Assembly (NCBI RefSeq): GCF_000972385.1 | Contig: NZ_JXTE01000011.1 | Coordinates: 83,680 to 147,679 of the forward strand | Source of the DNA: Streptomyces sp. WM6386 | GTDB lineage: Bacteria > Actinomycetota > Actinomycetes > Streptomycetales > Streptomycetaceae | Direction: 5' to 3' | Length of the DNA: 64,000 nucleotides | Shown here: piece by piece, positions 52,900-61,551 of the stretch | Position numbering within the stretch: the stretch's first letter is position 1 | How the letters are laid out: every line of letters begins with the position of its first letter | Translations under genes and position numbers: made by a program | Notes under the pieces: generated by a model | The model's input: only the letters and a program-made list of their open reading frames with translations | What the model was told of the DNA's origin: nothing | Database searches by the model: none

Positions 52900-54091
52900 G
52901 CTGCGCCGCCGCGGCGGCCGGCTCCAGCCAGTTCACGTCGTAGCTGAGCACCAGCCGTCCGCCGCCGCTCCCCGCGCCGGAGGCGCTGTCGGATACAGCG
53001 CTGTGGACCTGCGGGTTGTACGCGGCGACCTCGCCGTCCGGCAGCGCGGCACCGAAGTTCCTGGTCGGCCCGTGCCACGGCCCGGTGGGGGAGCAGGCCC
53101 AGTACGAGGTGACGGTGGTCAGCCCCGCGGTGCCCGCCGCCATGGTGAACAGGACGTACGTGCCGTCCTTGCGCACCACGGAGTAGGCGCTGCCCACCCC
53201 GGTGCGTTTGCGCTCGTTGCCGAGCACCGGGGCCGGGTGGGCTCCGGGATCCCACGTGGAGCCGTTCCAGTACTGCCAGGCCGAGGGCTCCCCGAGCCTG
53301 CCCTCCGGGACCCGGGCCACATACGCCGACGACACCGGCCGGGACGCCGCCTGGCCGTCGTCGCCGCCGAAGACGTACGTCCAGCCGTCCTCCTTGATCA
53401 GCGTCGTCCCGAACAGGACACGCCGGGAGGCGTCCGGGACCAACTGCTGGTCGAACACCTTGGTGATGGACTCGACCCGCAGATCGGGCAGCGAGAGCGT
53501 GGCCACCTCGGTGGCGGTGGGCGTTCCGTAGATCCACGGTGCCGCCCCCGCCGTCCGCACCCACAGCAGTACCCGCACGACCTGCTCGTGCGACCCGGGC
53601 TCACGCGGCTCGACCCGCGCCGCGACCGGCCACCGCCACTGGTCGGGTGCCGGGTCGGGGAAGAGCGGGGCCGGCAGGGTGGCCTCCAGCCGGTCCTCGC
53701 GCATCAGCACCGCCGAGTTACGGACCAGCGGGGCGGTGGTGTCCCGCCAGGCGAAGGACTCGCCGACCGGGTTGGGCGGGGCGTACACCTGGCCGAGATA
53801 GGTGTCCGAGAACAGCCACAGCACCCGGCCGTCCGGCAACCGCACCGAGTGGGTGCCGTCACCGCCGGTCCAGTCGTCGGCGCGGGTGGCGTCGTCGCCG
53901 TAGCGGGCGAACTCGCCGGTGAGCCGGTTGTCCGCCGACCAGGCGCCGACGGTATGCGGTATACAGTCGCCCGCATCCTGTCGATCGTCGTCCTCGGGCA
54001 GGGCTGTGAGCAGCACGGCCCCGAGAACCAGGGCCAGCAGCAGGCCGAGCCCCGTTCCCGTCCGCTGTCGTGCTCGTACGTCGTCGGGCAC
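52835..54091 (-). CDS. Membrane-anchored DUF4185/DUF5005-like beta-propeller protein
   Basis: A 418-residue protein. An N-terminal membrane helix (GLLLALVLGAVLLTAL) anchors or exports it, and the rest is beta-rich with motifs such as GTHSVRLPDGRVLWLFSDTY, YVFGGDDGQ and SYDVNWLEP, typical of the DUF4185/DUF5005 propeller group (related to sugar-acting propellers). It may bind or cleave a glycan outside the cell; no catalytic residues can be assigned. It ends inside the SBF transporter gene (convergent). Start ATG 54091 or a nearby codon. Confidence 0.78.
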   Translation of the reverse strand: MPDDVRARQRTGTGLGLLLALVLGAVLLTALPEDDDRQDAGDCIPHTVGAWSADNRLTGEFARYGDDATRADDWTGGDGTHSVRLPDGRVLWLFSDTYLGQVYAPPNPVGESFAWRDTTAPLVRNSAVLMREDRLEATLPAPLFPDPAPDQWRWPVAARVEPREPGSHEQVVRVLLWVRTAGAAPWIYGTPTATEVATLSLPDLRVESITKVFDQQLVPDASRRVLFGTTLIKEDGWTYVFGGDDGQAASRPVSSAYVARVPEGRLGEPSAWQYWNGSTWDPGAHPAPVLGNERKRTGVGSAYSVVRKDGTYVLFTMAAGTAGLTTVTSYWACSPTGPWHGPTRNFGAALPDGEVAAYNPQVHSAVSDSASGAGSGGGRLVLSYDVNWLEPAAAAAQLNRNVSLYRPRFVTLTLKPRK

Positions 54092-54205
54092 CCACGGGAC
54101 GTTAGTGGCTCCTGCTCCTGCGGTCCATGGGCAGTCGGCGGACCGTCGTCCCGGGGCTGATCCTCGGGGGCATCGGAACTCGCCGGTGTGCCGTGAGGGC
54201 CACGG

Positions 54206-55054
54206 TCAGCTCTGGGTGGCCGTGGTCCGCAGGGCGATACGGTCCTCTCCCGCGTACACGTTCATGGACGAGCCGCGCAGGAAGCCGACGAGGGTGAGAC
54301 CGGTCTCGACGGCGAGGTCGACGGCGAGGGACGAGGGCGCGGAGACGGCGGCCAGGACGGGGATGCCGGCCATGACCGCCTTCTGGGCGAGTTCGAAGGA
54401 GGCCCGGCCGGAGACGAGCAGGACGACGCGGGACAGCGGCAGGTCGTCGTTCTGGAGAGCGCGGCCGACCAGCTTGTCGACGGCGTTGTGCCGGCCGACG
54501 TCCTCGCGTATGTCGAGGAGTTCGCCGTCCTCGGTGAAGAGGGCGGCGGCGTGCAGACCCCCGGTCCGGTCGAAGACCCGCTGAGCCGCGCGCAGCCGGT
54601 CGGGGAGGCCCGCGAGCAGTTCGGGTTCGAGACGGACCGGGGGAGTGTCGGAGATGGGCCAGCGGGCCGTCGTACGGACCGCGTCGAGACTCGCCTTGCC
54701 GCACAGGCCGCAGGACGAGGTGGTGTACACGTTGCGCTCGAGGGTGATGTCGGGGATCACCACACCGGGGGCGGTCCGCACGTCCACCACGTTGTAGGTG
54801 TTCGAACCGTCCGCGGTCGCCCCCGCGCAGTAGACGATGTTCTGCAGATCGGATCCGGTCGCCAGTACACCCTCGCTGACCAGGAAACCGGCCGCCAGGG
54901 CGAAGTCGTCGCCCGGTGTGCGCATGGTGATCGCGAGCGGCTTGCCGTTCAGCCGGATCTCCAGCGGTTCCTCGGCGACCAGCGTGTCCGGGCGGGACGA
55001 GATCGCCCCGTCCCGGATGCGGATCACCTTGCGTCGTTCCGTGACTCGTCCCAT
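54206..55054 (-). CDS. fdhD: Formate dehydrogenase accessory sulfurtransferase
   Basis: A 282-residue FdhD, which carries sulfur from a cysteine desulfurase to the Mo cofactor of formate dehydrogenase. The sulfur-carrying cysteines are Cys115 and Cys118 in TSSCGLCGKAS; GDDFALAAGFLVSEGV and IREDVGRHNAVDKL are also typical. It starts 7 bases after the Fe-S gene and is the last gene of the FDH operon. Its presence supports a true Mo/W formate dehydrogenase rather than another molybdoenzyme. Confidence 0.96.
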   Translation of the reverse strand: MGRVTERRKVIRIRDGAISSRPDTLVAEEPLEIRLNGKPLAITMRTPGDDFALAAGFLVSEGVLATGSDLQNIVYCAGATADGSNTYNVVDVRTAPGVVIPDITLERNVYTTSSCGLCGKASLDAVRTTARWPISDTPPVRLEPELLAGLPDRLRAAQRVFDRTGGLHAAALFTEDGELLDIREDVGRHNAVDKLVGRALQNDDLPLSRVVLLVSGRASFELAQKAVMAGIPVLAAVSAPSSLAVDLAVETGLTLVGFLRGSSMNVYAGEDRIALRTTATQS

Positions 55055-55061
55055 GTCCTGA

Positions 55062-55922
55062 TCAGCCCCGGTTCTGTACGTGCTGGTAGCCGAAACGGCC
55101 CTTGATGCAGAGCTTGCCCCGGGTCACCGGGTCGTCGTGCGGCGCGGTGACCTTCACGATGTCATTGTCCTGCACGTGCAGGGTCAGGCCGCAGCCCACC
55201 CCGCAGTACCCACAGACCGTCGTCGTCCTGGTCTGTGCCGATTCATCCCAAGTGCCCGCCGCGCGTCCGTCGAACTCCGACCTGGACGACAGGGCCCCCG
55301 TCGGGCACACGTCGAGACAGTTCCCGCAGTACGCGCACGCCGAGTCGGTGAGCGGGGCGTCGTACTCCACGGTGACGCGGGTATCGGATCCGCGGCCGGA
55401 GACAGCGATGGCGAACGTGCTCTGCCCCTGGTCGCCGCAGACGTCCACACACCGGCGGCACAGAATGCACTTGCCGTGGTCGCGCACCATCAGGTCGTCG
55501 TCGAGTCTCGGTTGTGCGGCGAGCCGGGCCGCGCCCGGGCCGAAACGTTCGGGCTCGGCCCCGTACTCCTCGATCCACCCGGCGACGCCCGGTGTCATCG
55601 ACAAGTCGACCGAGGAGGCGAGCAGCTCCAAAACGGTCCGGCGGCTGTGCCGTACGCGCTCGGTGTCCGTCCGCACCGCCATGCCGGGCTCGGCCCGGCG
55701 GGAGCAGGCCGGGACGAGGGCGGGCGAGCCCTCGACCTCGACGACACAGAGGCGGCAGGTGCTCCTCGGGGCGAGAGCGGCGCCGTGGCAGAGGGCGGGG
55801 ACGTCCGTGCCCGCCGCCCGGCAGGCGTCGAGGAGCGTCGCACCCTCGGGGACCCTGGTCTCCTCGCCGTCGAGGGTGAACGCGAGCATCCGGCGCGGAA
55901 TCCCCAGCGCTGTCACGGTCAC
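55062..55922 (-). CDS. Formate dehydrogenase Fe-S subunit carrying the N-terminal alpha domain
   Basis: A 286-residue Fe-S protein. Four cysteine sets are seen: a [2Fe-2S] set (Cys45, 56, 59, 73), a ferredoxin set (152, 155, 158, 162), a second set (196, 199, 202, 206), and at the C-terminus CGYCGVGCGLTL plus KLCIKGRFG (237, 240, 244, 272). The last set is normally the N-terminal Mo-bisMGD-associated [4Fe-4S] domain of the FDH alpha subunit, which is missing from the catalytic gene at 57745. The GTG start at 55922 overlaps the stop of the diaphorase-like gene (GTGA). It likely passes electrons from the Mo site to the NAD-binding subunit. Confidence 0.88.
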   Translation of the reverse strand: MTVTALGIPRRMLAFTLDGEETRVPEGATLLDACRAAGTDVPALCHGAALAPRSTCRLCVVEVEGSPALVPACSRRAEPGMAVRTDTERVRHSRRTVLELLASSVDLSMTPGVAGWIEEYGAEPERFGPGAARLAAQPRLDDDLMVRDHGKCILCRRCVDVCGDQGQSTFAIAVSGRGSDTRVTVEYDAPLTDSACAYCGNCLDVCPTGALSSRSEFDGRAAGTWDESAQTRTTTVCGYCGVGCGLTLHVQDNDIVKVTAPHDDPVTRGKLCIKGRFGYQHVQNRG

Positions 55923-57748
55923 GCCTGCACCCCCAGCCGGTCGACGGCCGACTCCACGGCGTTCCCCGCGGACCGCCCGACACCGCACAGCGAGGCGTCC
56001 CGCATCGCCCGGCCGACATCCCTGAGCAGGGCGAGATCGTCCGCCGCGGCCGCGCCGGCCCGCTCCACGATCCGGCGCAGCGCCTCCTCCTGCCGCACGG
56101 TCCCGATCCGGCACGGCACACAGCTCCCGCACGACTCCGCGCGGAAGAACTCCGCGATGCGCAACACCAGTCGAGGCAGCGGCACGGTGTCGTCGAAGGC
56201 CATGACGACACCGGAGCCGCGTGCGGTGCCGGCCTCCCGCGTGCCGTCGAGGGGGAGCGGGACGTCGAGTTCGTCAGGGCCTGCGAAGGCGCCGGCCGCC
56301 CCGCCGAGAAGCACCGCGCGCAGGCCCTCGCGCACGCCGGCCAGAGCGAGGACCTCACCCGGCGTGGTGTCGAACGGCAGCTCGTACACCCCCGGCCGGT
56401 CCACGCTGCCCGACACACAGAACAGCCTCGTCCCGACGGGGCGGCCCGCGCCGGCGGCCGCGTACGCCGGCTCATCCCGGGTCAGGACGGGCAGTACGCG
56501 GATCAGCGTCTCGACGTCCTCCACGACTGTCGGTCCGCCGAACAGGCCCTTCTCCGCCGGGTGGGGCGGAGTGGGGCGCGGCTCGGCCCGCAGCCCCTCG
56601 ATGGCGTTGAACAGGGCGGTGTCCTCGCCGCAGACATAGGCGCCCGCACCTCGCCGGATCTCGATGTCGAAGGCATGGCCCCGGCCGAGGATGTCGTCGC
56701 CGAGCAGACCACGGGCGCGTCCACGGTCGACGGCACATTGCATACGGTGTATCGCTCGCGGGTATGCGTCGCGCAGGTAGAGGTATCCCGTATGCGCACC
56801 GATCGCATACGCCGCGATCGTCATCGCCTCCACCAGCGCGTACGGGTCTCCCTCCATGATCACCCGGCTCCCGAAGGCGCCCGGCCCGGACTCGTCGGCG
56901 TTGCACACCAGATGGTGCGGGTGGTCGGGCCGCGACGCCACGTCCAGCCAGGTGCGGCCGGCGGGGAAGGCGACGCCGCGCCCGACCGGGCCGGCGTCCG
57001 TGATCTCGCGGAGGACTCCGGCGGGGCCGAGCTCGTAGGCCCGGCGCAGAGCGGCGTAGCCGCCATGGGCGCGATAGTCGTCCGGCGAGGACGGGTCGGC
57101 CACGCCGACGCGTCGCAGCAGCGTCAGCGACGCGCCCCCGGCCTGCGGCACCGCGTCGGCGGCCGGTGGTTCCTCGGGCGCCGAGTCGGGGGAGACCGCG
57201 GCGAGCACGGCCGCGGGCACGGTCGCCGGCGCCGACACCGCCGTACGCACCGGATCGCCCGCCCTGACCACGAGCGCCGCCGGAGCCCGCTCGCACAGGC
57301 CGAGACAGGCGCCGCGCTCGACATCCACCCCGCTGTCCGGGCCCAGCCGCGCCTCGATCCCGGCACACAGTTCCGCCGCCCCGGCCGCCGCGCAGACCAG
57401 GTCCGTGCACACGCGGAGCACGGTCGCGGGACGGGGCCGCACCGAGAAGTGGCCGTAGGAGGTGGCGACGCCGTACGCCTGTGCCGGCGGTACCGTCAGC
57501 CGTCGGCACAGGTAGGCGAGGGCGCCCTCGCTGATCCAGCCGACGCGGTGGTTCAGCGCATGTAGCCCGGGCAGCAGCAGATCGCGGCGGGCCCGGGTCG
57601 TCCGCCCGCCGCGGGACCACCGCAGGTCCGCCTCGGTGCGTTCCCCGCCCTCCCAGAAGGAGGAGGGCGGCCCCAACAGCTCGTCGACGGCCGCGCGTTC
57701 GTCGTCCGTCGGCTCGCTGTCGCCGAAGTGCAGGTCCACTCGCGTCAC
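55919..57748 (-). CDS. Formate dehydrogenase beta (NuoE-NuoF-like, NAD/FMN-binding) subunit
   Basis: A 609-residue fusion of a NuoE-like thioredoxin-fold domain (about 1-170, with cysteines in RVCTDLVCAAAG and ACLGLCERAP) and a NuoF-like domain (about 200-600) with GAGAYVCGEDTALF for FMN/NAD and CGSCVPCRIG for a [4Fe-4S] cluster. It is the diaphorase part that reduces NAD+ with electrons from formate. The GTG at 57748 overlaps the stop of the catalytic gene (GTGA); a longer frame is not used. The stretch 56741-56815 uses rare codons (ATA, TAT, CAA, TGT) unlike its neighbours. Confidence 0.9.
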   Translation of the reverse strand: MTRVDLHFGDSEPTDDERAAVDELLGPPSSFWEGGERTEADLRWSRGGRTTRARRDLLLPGLHALNHRVGWISEGALAYLCRRLTVPPAQAYGVATSYGHFSVRPRPATVLRVCTDLVCAAAGAAELCAGIEARLGPDSGVDVERGACLGLCERAPAALVVRAGDPVRTAVSAPATVPAAVLAAVSPDSAPEEPPAADAVPQAGGASLTLLRRVGVADPSSPDDYRAHGGYAALRRAYELGPAGVLREITDAGPVGRGVAFPAGRTWLDVASRPDHPHHLVCNADESGPGAFGSRVIMEGDPYALVEAMTIAAYAIGAHTGYLYLRDAYPRAIHRMQCAVDRGRARGLLGDDILGRGHAFDIEIRRGAGAYVCGEDTALFNAIEGLRAEPRPTPPHPAEKGLFGGPTVVEDVETLIRVLPVLTRDEPAYAAAGAGRPVGTRLFCVSGSVDRPGVYELPFDTTPGEVLALAGVREGLRAVLLGGAAGAFAGPDELDVPLPLDGTREAGTARGSGVVMAFDDTVPLPRLVLRIAEFFRAESCGSCVPCRIGTVRQEEALRRIVERAGAAAADDLALLRDVGRAMRDASLCGVGRSAGNAVESAVDRLGVQA

Positions 57749-59664
57749 CCCACGTACGTCACGACGGGCAGCTTGTCGATCCGGATGGCCGTCGCCCGGA
57801 ACTCCGTCGTCCCCGCGATCGGGCAAGGGGCCCCGGCCGTCGGCCGGTCGGTGTCCACCTCGTCCGGGAGGCGCAGTGTCATGAAGGCGAGCCCCGGCCG
57901 CAGGGCGGTGTCGATCCACACCGGTGCGAGGACCGATCCGCGCCGCGAGGAGATCCGCACCTTCTCACCGACCACCACCCCGTGGCGCTCGGCGTCCTCC
58001 GGACACAGCTCGACGCACTCGCCACGCCTCAGATCCGAGACGGAACTCCCGCCCCGCACCACGGTGTTGCGCGAGCTGAGCCGCTGCCCTGTCGTCAGCC
58101 GGATCGGGTACTGCTCGTCCGTGAGGTCGATCGGGGGATCGTGCCGCACGATGCCGAACGGCGCGAGCCTGCCCCGCTCGGCCGGATCGGTCTGCCACAA
58201 CCTGCCGTGCAGAAAAGGCGGTTCGATCCCGTCGACGTCGGGGCACGGCCACTGGATGCCATGGTGGCGCTCCAGGCGCTCGTACGTCATCCCGTGGTGG
58301 GCCGGGGACAGCGACCGCACCTCGTTCCAGACGGCCTCGGCGTCGGGGTACTTCCACTCGTGACCCAGACGCCGCGCCAGCTCGCACAGGATGCCGACGT
58401 CGTCGCGGGCCTCACCGGGCGGTTCGACCGCCTTGCGCACCCGCTGAACCCGGCGCTCACCGTTGGTGGTTGTGCCCTCGCTCTCCACCCGGCCGGCCGT
58501 CCCGGGCAGCACCACGTCGGCCAGTTCCGCGGTCTCGGTGAGGTGGATGTCCTGTACGACGAGGAAGTCGAGCGCCTTCAACCGCCGGACGGTCCGCGCG
58601 CCGTCCGGCTGCGACCGGGCCGGGTTCCCGCCGAGGCAGTGGACGGCCCGCAGGGTGCCGGACTCCATCTCCTCGAACATCTCCGTCATGTTCAGCCCGT
58701 AGTGCGGCGGGACGGCGGTACCCCAGGCCGACTCGAACCTCAGCCGGGCGCCTTGGTCGAGGATGTCCTGGAAGCCGGGGAGGCGGTGGGGGACGGCGCC
58801 CATGTCGAGGCCGCCCTGCACGTTGTCCTGGCCGGAGAGGGGCTGCAGGCCGGAGCCGCGGCGGCCGATGTGGCCGGTCAGCAGGGAGAGGTTGATCAGG
58901 GCGCGGACGTTGTCGGTGCCGCCCCGGTGCTCGGTGACGCCGAGGCTCCAGCACAGCTGGGCCCGGTCGGCGCGGGCGTAGGTGTGCGCCAACTCCCGTA
59001 CGGCGGAGGCCGGTACGCCCGTCACCTTCTGCGCGAGAGACAGCGTCCACGGTTCGACCAGTGCCCGGTACTCCTCGAAGCCGCTTGTCGCGCGCCCGAT
59101 GAAGGCCTCGTTGGCGAGGCCCGCGTGGATGATCTCCCGGCCGATCGCGTGCGCCAGCGCAATGTCGCTGCCCACGTTGAGGCCGAGCCAGCCGTCCGCC
59201 CACCGAGCGGTGGACGTCCGCCGCGGATCGACCGCGTACATCCGGGCACCGCCGCGGATCCCCTTCAGGACGTGCTGGAAGAAGACGGGGTGCGCCGGGC
59301 GGGCGTCGGAGCCCCACAGCACGATGACGTCGGTGTGCTCGAGTTCCTCGTAGGAGGAGGTGGCGCCACCCGAACCGAACACGGCCGACAGTCCCGCGAC
59401 GCTCGGGGCGTGACAGGCGCGCTCGCTGAAATCGACGTTGTTGGTGCCCATGACGACCCGGGCGAACTTCTGCGCCACGTAGTGCGTCTCGTTGGTCGCC
59501 CGGGCGCAGGAGAGCAGGCCGAACGCGTCCCGGTTGCGTCGCAGACCCGTGGCTGCACGGTCCAGCGCCTCTTCCCGACTCGCCCTGCGCAACGGCTCGT
59601 CGCGGGTGTCCCTGACGAGCGGGTGGGTCAGGCGCGGGTAGGTCTTCGCCCGGTGTTCCGTCAT
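57745..59664 (-). CDS. Formate dehydrogenase catalytic (molybdopterin) subunit, Cys type, lacking its Fe-S domain
   Basis: A 639-residue molybdopterin oxidoreductase that should oxidise formate to CO2. The active site is Cys84-His85 in SERACHAPSVAG (Cys in place of selenocysteine), and GQDNVQGGLDMG and CLGGNPARSQPDG fit the cofactor pocket. The usual N-terminal [4Fe-4S] domain (CxxCxxxC) is absent here and is encoded at the end of the 55062 gene instead. The ATG has no ribosome site but overlaps the stop of a short leader ORF (ATGA), so it is probably translated by coupling. It is the first structural gene of the fdh operon. Confidence 0.9.
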   Translation of the reverse strand: MTEHRAKTYPRLTHPLVRDTRDEPLRRASREEALDRAATGLRRNRDAFGLLSCARATNETHYVAQKFARVVMGTNNVDFSERACHAPSVAGLSAVFGSGGATSSYEELEHTDVIVLWGSDARPAHPVFFQHVLKGIRGGARMYAVDPRRTSTARWADGWLGLNVGSDIALAHAIGREIIHAGLANEAFIGRATSGFEEYRALVEPWTLSLAQKVTGVPASAVRELAHTYARADRAQLCWSLGVTEHRGGTDNVRALINLSLLTGHIGRRGSGLQPLSGQDNVQGGLDMGAVPHRLPGFQDILDQGARLRFESAWGTAVPPHYGLNMTEMFEEMESGTLRAVHCLGGNPARSQPDGARTVRRLKALDFLVVQDIHLTETAELADVVLPGTAGRVESEGTTTNGERRVQRVRKAVEPPGEARDDVGILCELARRLGHEWKYPDAEAVWNEVRSLSPAHHGMTYERLERHHGIQWPCPDVDGIEPPFLHGRLWQTDPAERGRLAPFGIVRHDPPIDLTDEQYPIRLTTGQRLSSRNTVVRGGSSVSDLRRGECVELCPEDAERHGVVVGEKVRISSRRGSVLAPVWIDTALRPGLAFMTLRLPDEVDTDRPTAGAPCPIAGTTEFRATAIRIDKLPVVTYVG

Positions 59665-59726
59665 GCGGCGGTCCGGTGGGCGAGGAGGTCGCTGATGGCT
59701 CCGGCGCGGAGGGCTGCGACTTTCAC
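59661..59726 (-). CDS. Short leader ORF coupled to the FDH catalytic gene
   Basis: A 21-codon frame starting at GTG 59726 (GGAG 10 bases upstream) and ending TGA at 59661, overlapping the ATG of the FDH gene as ATGA. The product is KVAALRAGAISDLLAHRTAA plus the start residue. Since the FDH gene lacks its own ribosome site, this frame may supply ribosomes. Translation of it is inferred; an upstream extension is possible. Confidence 0.45.
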   Translation of the reverse strand: MKVAALRAGAISDLLAHRTAA

Positions 59727-59793
59727 TGGGTGGCGCTCCGTTCGGTCGAGGGTGTACCGCGGAGTGGATGCACGATGTCGGATGCCGTCGACC

Positions 59794-59813
59794 CCATATT
59801 GTCTACAGTATGG
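59794..59813. promoter_or_regulatory. Near-palindrome, GntR/FadR-type, in the FDH/transporter gap
   Basis: CCATATTGT-CT-ACAGTATGG, 20 bases with one mismatched pair. The core TTGTCTACA fits the FadR-type GntR consensus (GT-n-AC). It lies in the 297-base divergent gap, 68 bases before the leader ORF and about 150 before the transporter start. A TGTAGAC match occurs before the GntR gene at 62566-62572. A small palindrome TGTCGACA follows at 59820-59827. The rest of the gap shows no gene. Confidence 0.5.
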
Positions 59814-59961
59814 TCGAGGTGTCGACAAGAGTACGCACAGTGGTGGCTGCGACACGGAAACAGGCCGGTCCGACCGTTCGGCGCGTGCTGCATACCGTTC
59901 ATCGCATACCTTCGACGCGCCGCCTTCTCAACTCCCTTGGTTCTCCCTACCGTCCGGGATC

Positions 59962-61299
59962 ATGAGTCCCCCCGTCGCCCCCGCCGGCTGGAGCCGTTGG
60001 CTCGTTCCCCCAGCCGCGCTCTCGGTCCATCTCTCCATCGGTCAGGCGTATGCCTGGTCCGTGTTCAAGCCGCCCCTGGAGTCCGCGCTCGGCCTCAGCG
60101 GTACGCAGAGCGCGCTGCCCTTCCAGCTGGGCATCGTCATGCTCGGGCTCTCGGCCGCGTTCGGCGGCACGCTCGTGGAACGCAACGGACCGCGCTGGGC
60201 GATGACCGTCGCCCTGATCTGCTTCTCGTCCGGGTTCCTGCTCTCCGCGCTCGGCGAGTACACCGAGCAGTACTGGCTGATCGTCTTCGGCTACGGCTTC
60301 GTCGGCGGCATCGGCCTCGGCATCGGCTACATCTCGCCCGTGTCGACACTGATCAAGTGGTTCCCGGACCGGCCGGGCATGGCCACCGGCATCGCCATCA
60401 TGGGCTTCGGAGGCGGTGCGCTGATCGCCTCGCCCTGGTCGGCGCAGATGCTGGAGTCGTTCGGCTCCGACAGCTCCGGGATCGCGGCGGCATTCCTCGT
60501 GCACGGTCTGTCGTATGCGGTCTTCATGACGCTGGGCGTGCTGCTCGTCCGGGTGCCGCGCACGGAGAAGCCCATCGGCGACAGCGGGCCGAGCATTCTC
60601 GCGGGGCCGCAGGTCTCCGCCCGCAATGCCGTGCGGACCCCGCAGTTCTGGTGTCTGTGGGTCGTGCTCTGCATGAACGTGACCGCGGGCATCGGCATCC
60701 TGGAGAAGGCCGCCCCGATGATCACGGACTTCTTCCAGAACACCTCGACGCCGGTGTCGGTGTCGGCCGCGGCCGGTTTCGTCGCGCTGCTGTCGGCGGC
60801 CAACATGGCGGGCCGTATCGGCTGGTCGTCCACCTCGGACCTGATCGGCCGCAAGAACATCTACCGCCTCTACCTGGGCGCGGGCGCGCTGATGTATCTG
60901 CTCATCGCGTTGGTCGGCGACTCGTCCAAGCCGGTGTTCATCCTGTGCGCCCTGGTGATCCTCTCCTTCTACGGCGGCGGCTTCGCCACGATCCCCGCCT
61001 ATCTGAAGGACCTCTTCGGGACCTACCAGGTCGGCGCGATCCACGGCCGGCTGCTCACCGCCTGGTCCACGGCCGGTGTCCTCGGACCGCTGATCGTGAA
61101 CTGGATCGCCGACCGGCAGGAGGAGGCCGGCAAGGACGGTTCCTCCCTCTACACCATGTCCCTCTTCATCATGATCGGGCTGCTCGCGATCGGTTTCGTC
61201 GCCAACGAGCTGGTCCGGCCCGTCCACGTCCGTCACCACATCCCCGCACCGAGGGAGGCCGCCGATGTCGCAGAACGACAGCAGTCAGAGTCCGCCTGA
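59962..61299 (+). CDS. OFA-family MFS transporter (oxalate/formate antiporter type)
   Basis: A 445-residue transporter with 12 hydrophobic helices. It resembles the oxalate/formate antiporter (OFA) family: SVHLSIGQAYAWSVFKPPLE near the N-terminus, GFVGGIGLGIGYISPVSTLI, MGFGGGALIASPW and GRIGWSSTSDLIGRKN. Next to formate dehydrogenase it could import or export formate or oxalate. The ATG at 59962 has only a weak ribosome site. The next gene starts inside its last 35 bases. The substrate is inferred from the family and context. Confidence 0.88.
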   Translation: MSPPVAPAGWSRWLVPPAALSVHLSIGQAYAWSVFKPPLESALGLSGTQSALPFQLGIVMLGLSAAFGGTLVERNGPRWAMTVALICFSSGFLLSALGEYTEQYWLIVFGYGFVGGIGLGIGYISPVSTLIKWFPDRPGMATGIAIMGFGGGALIASPWSAQMLESFGSDSSGIAAAFLVHGLSYAVFMTLGVLLVRVPRTEKPIGDSGPSILAGPQVSARNAVRTPQFWCLWVVLCMNVTAGIGILEKAAPMITDFFQNTSTPVSVSAAAGFVALLSAANMAGRIGWSSTSDLIGRKNIYRLYLGAGALMYLLIALVGDSSKPVFILCALVILSFYGGGFATIPAYLKDLFGTYQVGAIHGRLLTAWSTAGVLGPLIVNWIADRQEEAGKDGSSLYTMSLFIMIGLLAIGFVANELVRPVHVRHHIPAPREAADVAERQQSESA

Positions 61300-61402
61300 C
61301 CGGCGTCCGCTGATCGCCTTCGCCTGGCTGTGGGTGGGAGCGCCGCTCGCCTATGGCCTGTACGAACTCGTGCAGAAGGCGACGCAGCTGTTCACCAAGT
61401 GA
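61265..61402 (+). CDS. Small partner protein of the OFA transporter (45 aa)
   Basis: A 45-codon frame beginning ATG 61265, overlapping the transporter end by 35 bases. The product has a polar N-terminus (SQNDSSQSPPDRRPL), one membrane helix (IAFAWLWVGAPLAYGLYELV) and a short basic end. Small single-helix proteins directly after OFA-type MFS genes are known as transporter small subunits. Overlap and layout support co-translation. Confidence 0.75.
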   Translation: MSQNDSSQSPPDRRPLIAFAWLWVGAPLAYGLYELVQKATQLFTK

Positions 61403-61551
61403 GCGTCGCAGAAGTGTTCGGGCGTCCGAGGGCCTGACAGAAGCCGACAACCTTGGCGCCGGTTTCCTGTCGCGTTACCTGCCGTCGTACCCGCGAGTCA
61501 CTGATCAGACTGGTGGATCCCGCTACCCAAGGCAACGAGGGGGACCACCCA

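Noticed and set aside
57982..61299. An open frame of about 1100 codons covering the FDH antisense and the OFA transporter
   Set aside because: Only the part from ATG 59962 is the transporter; the rest is the antisense of FDH.
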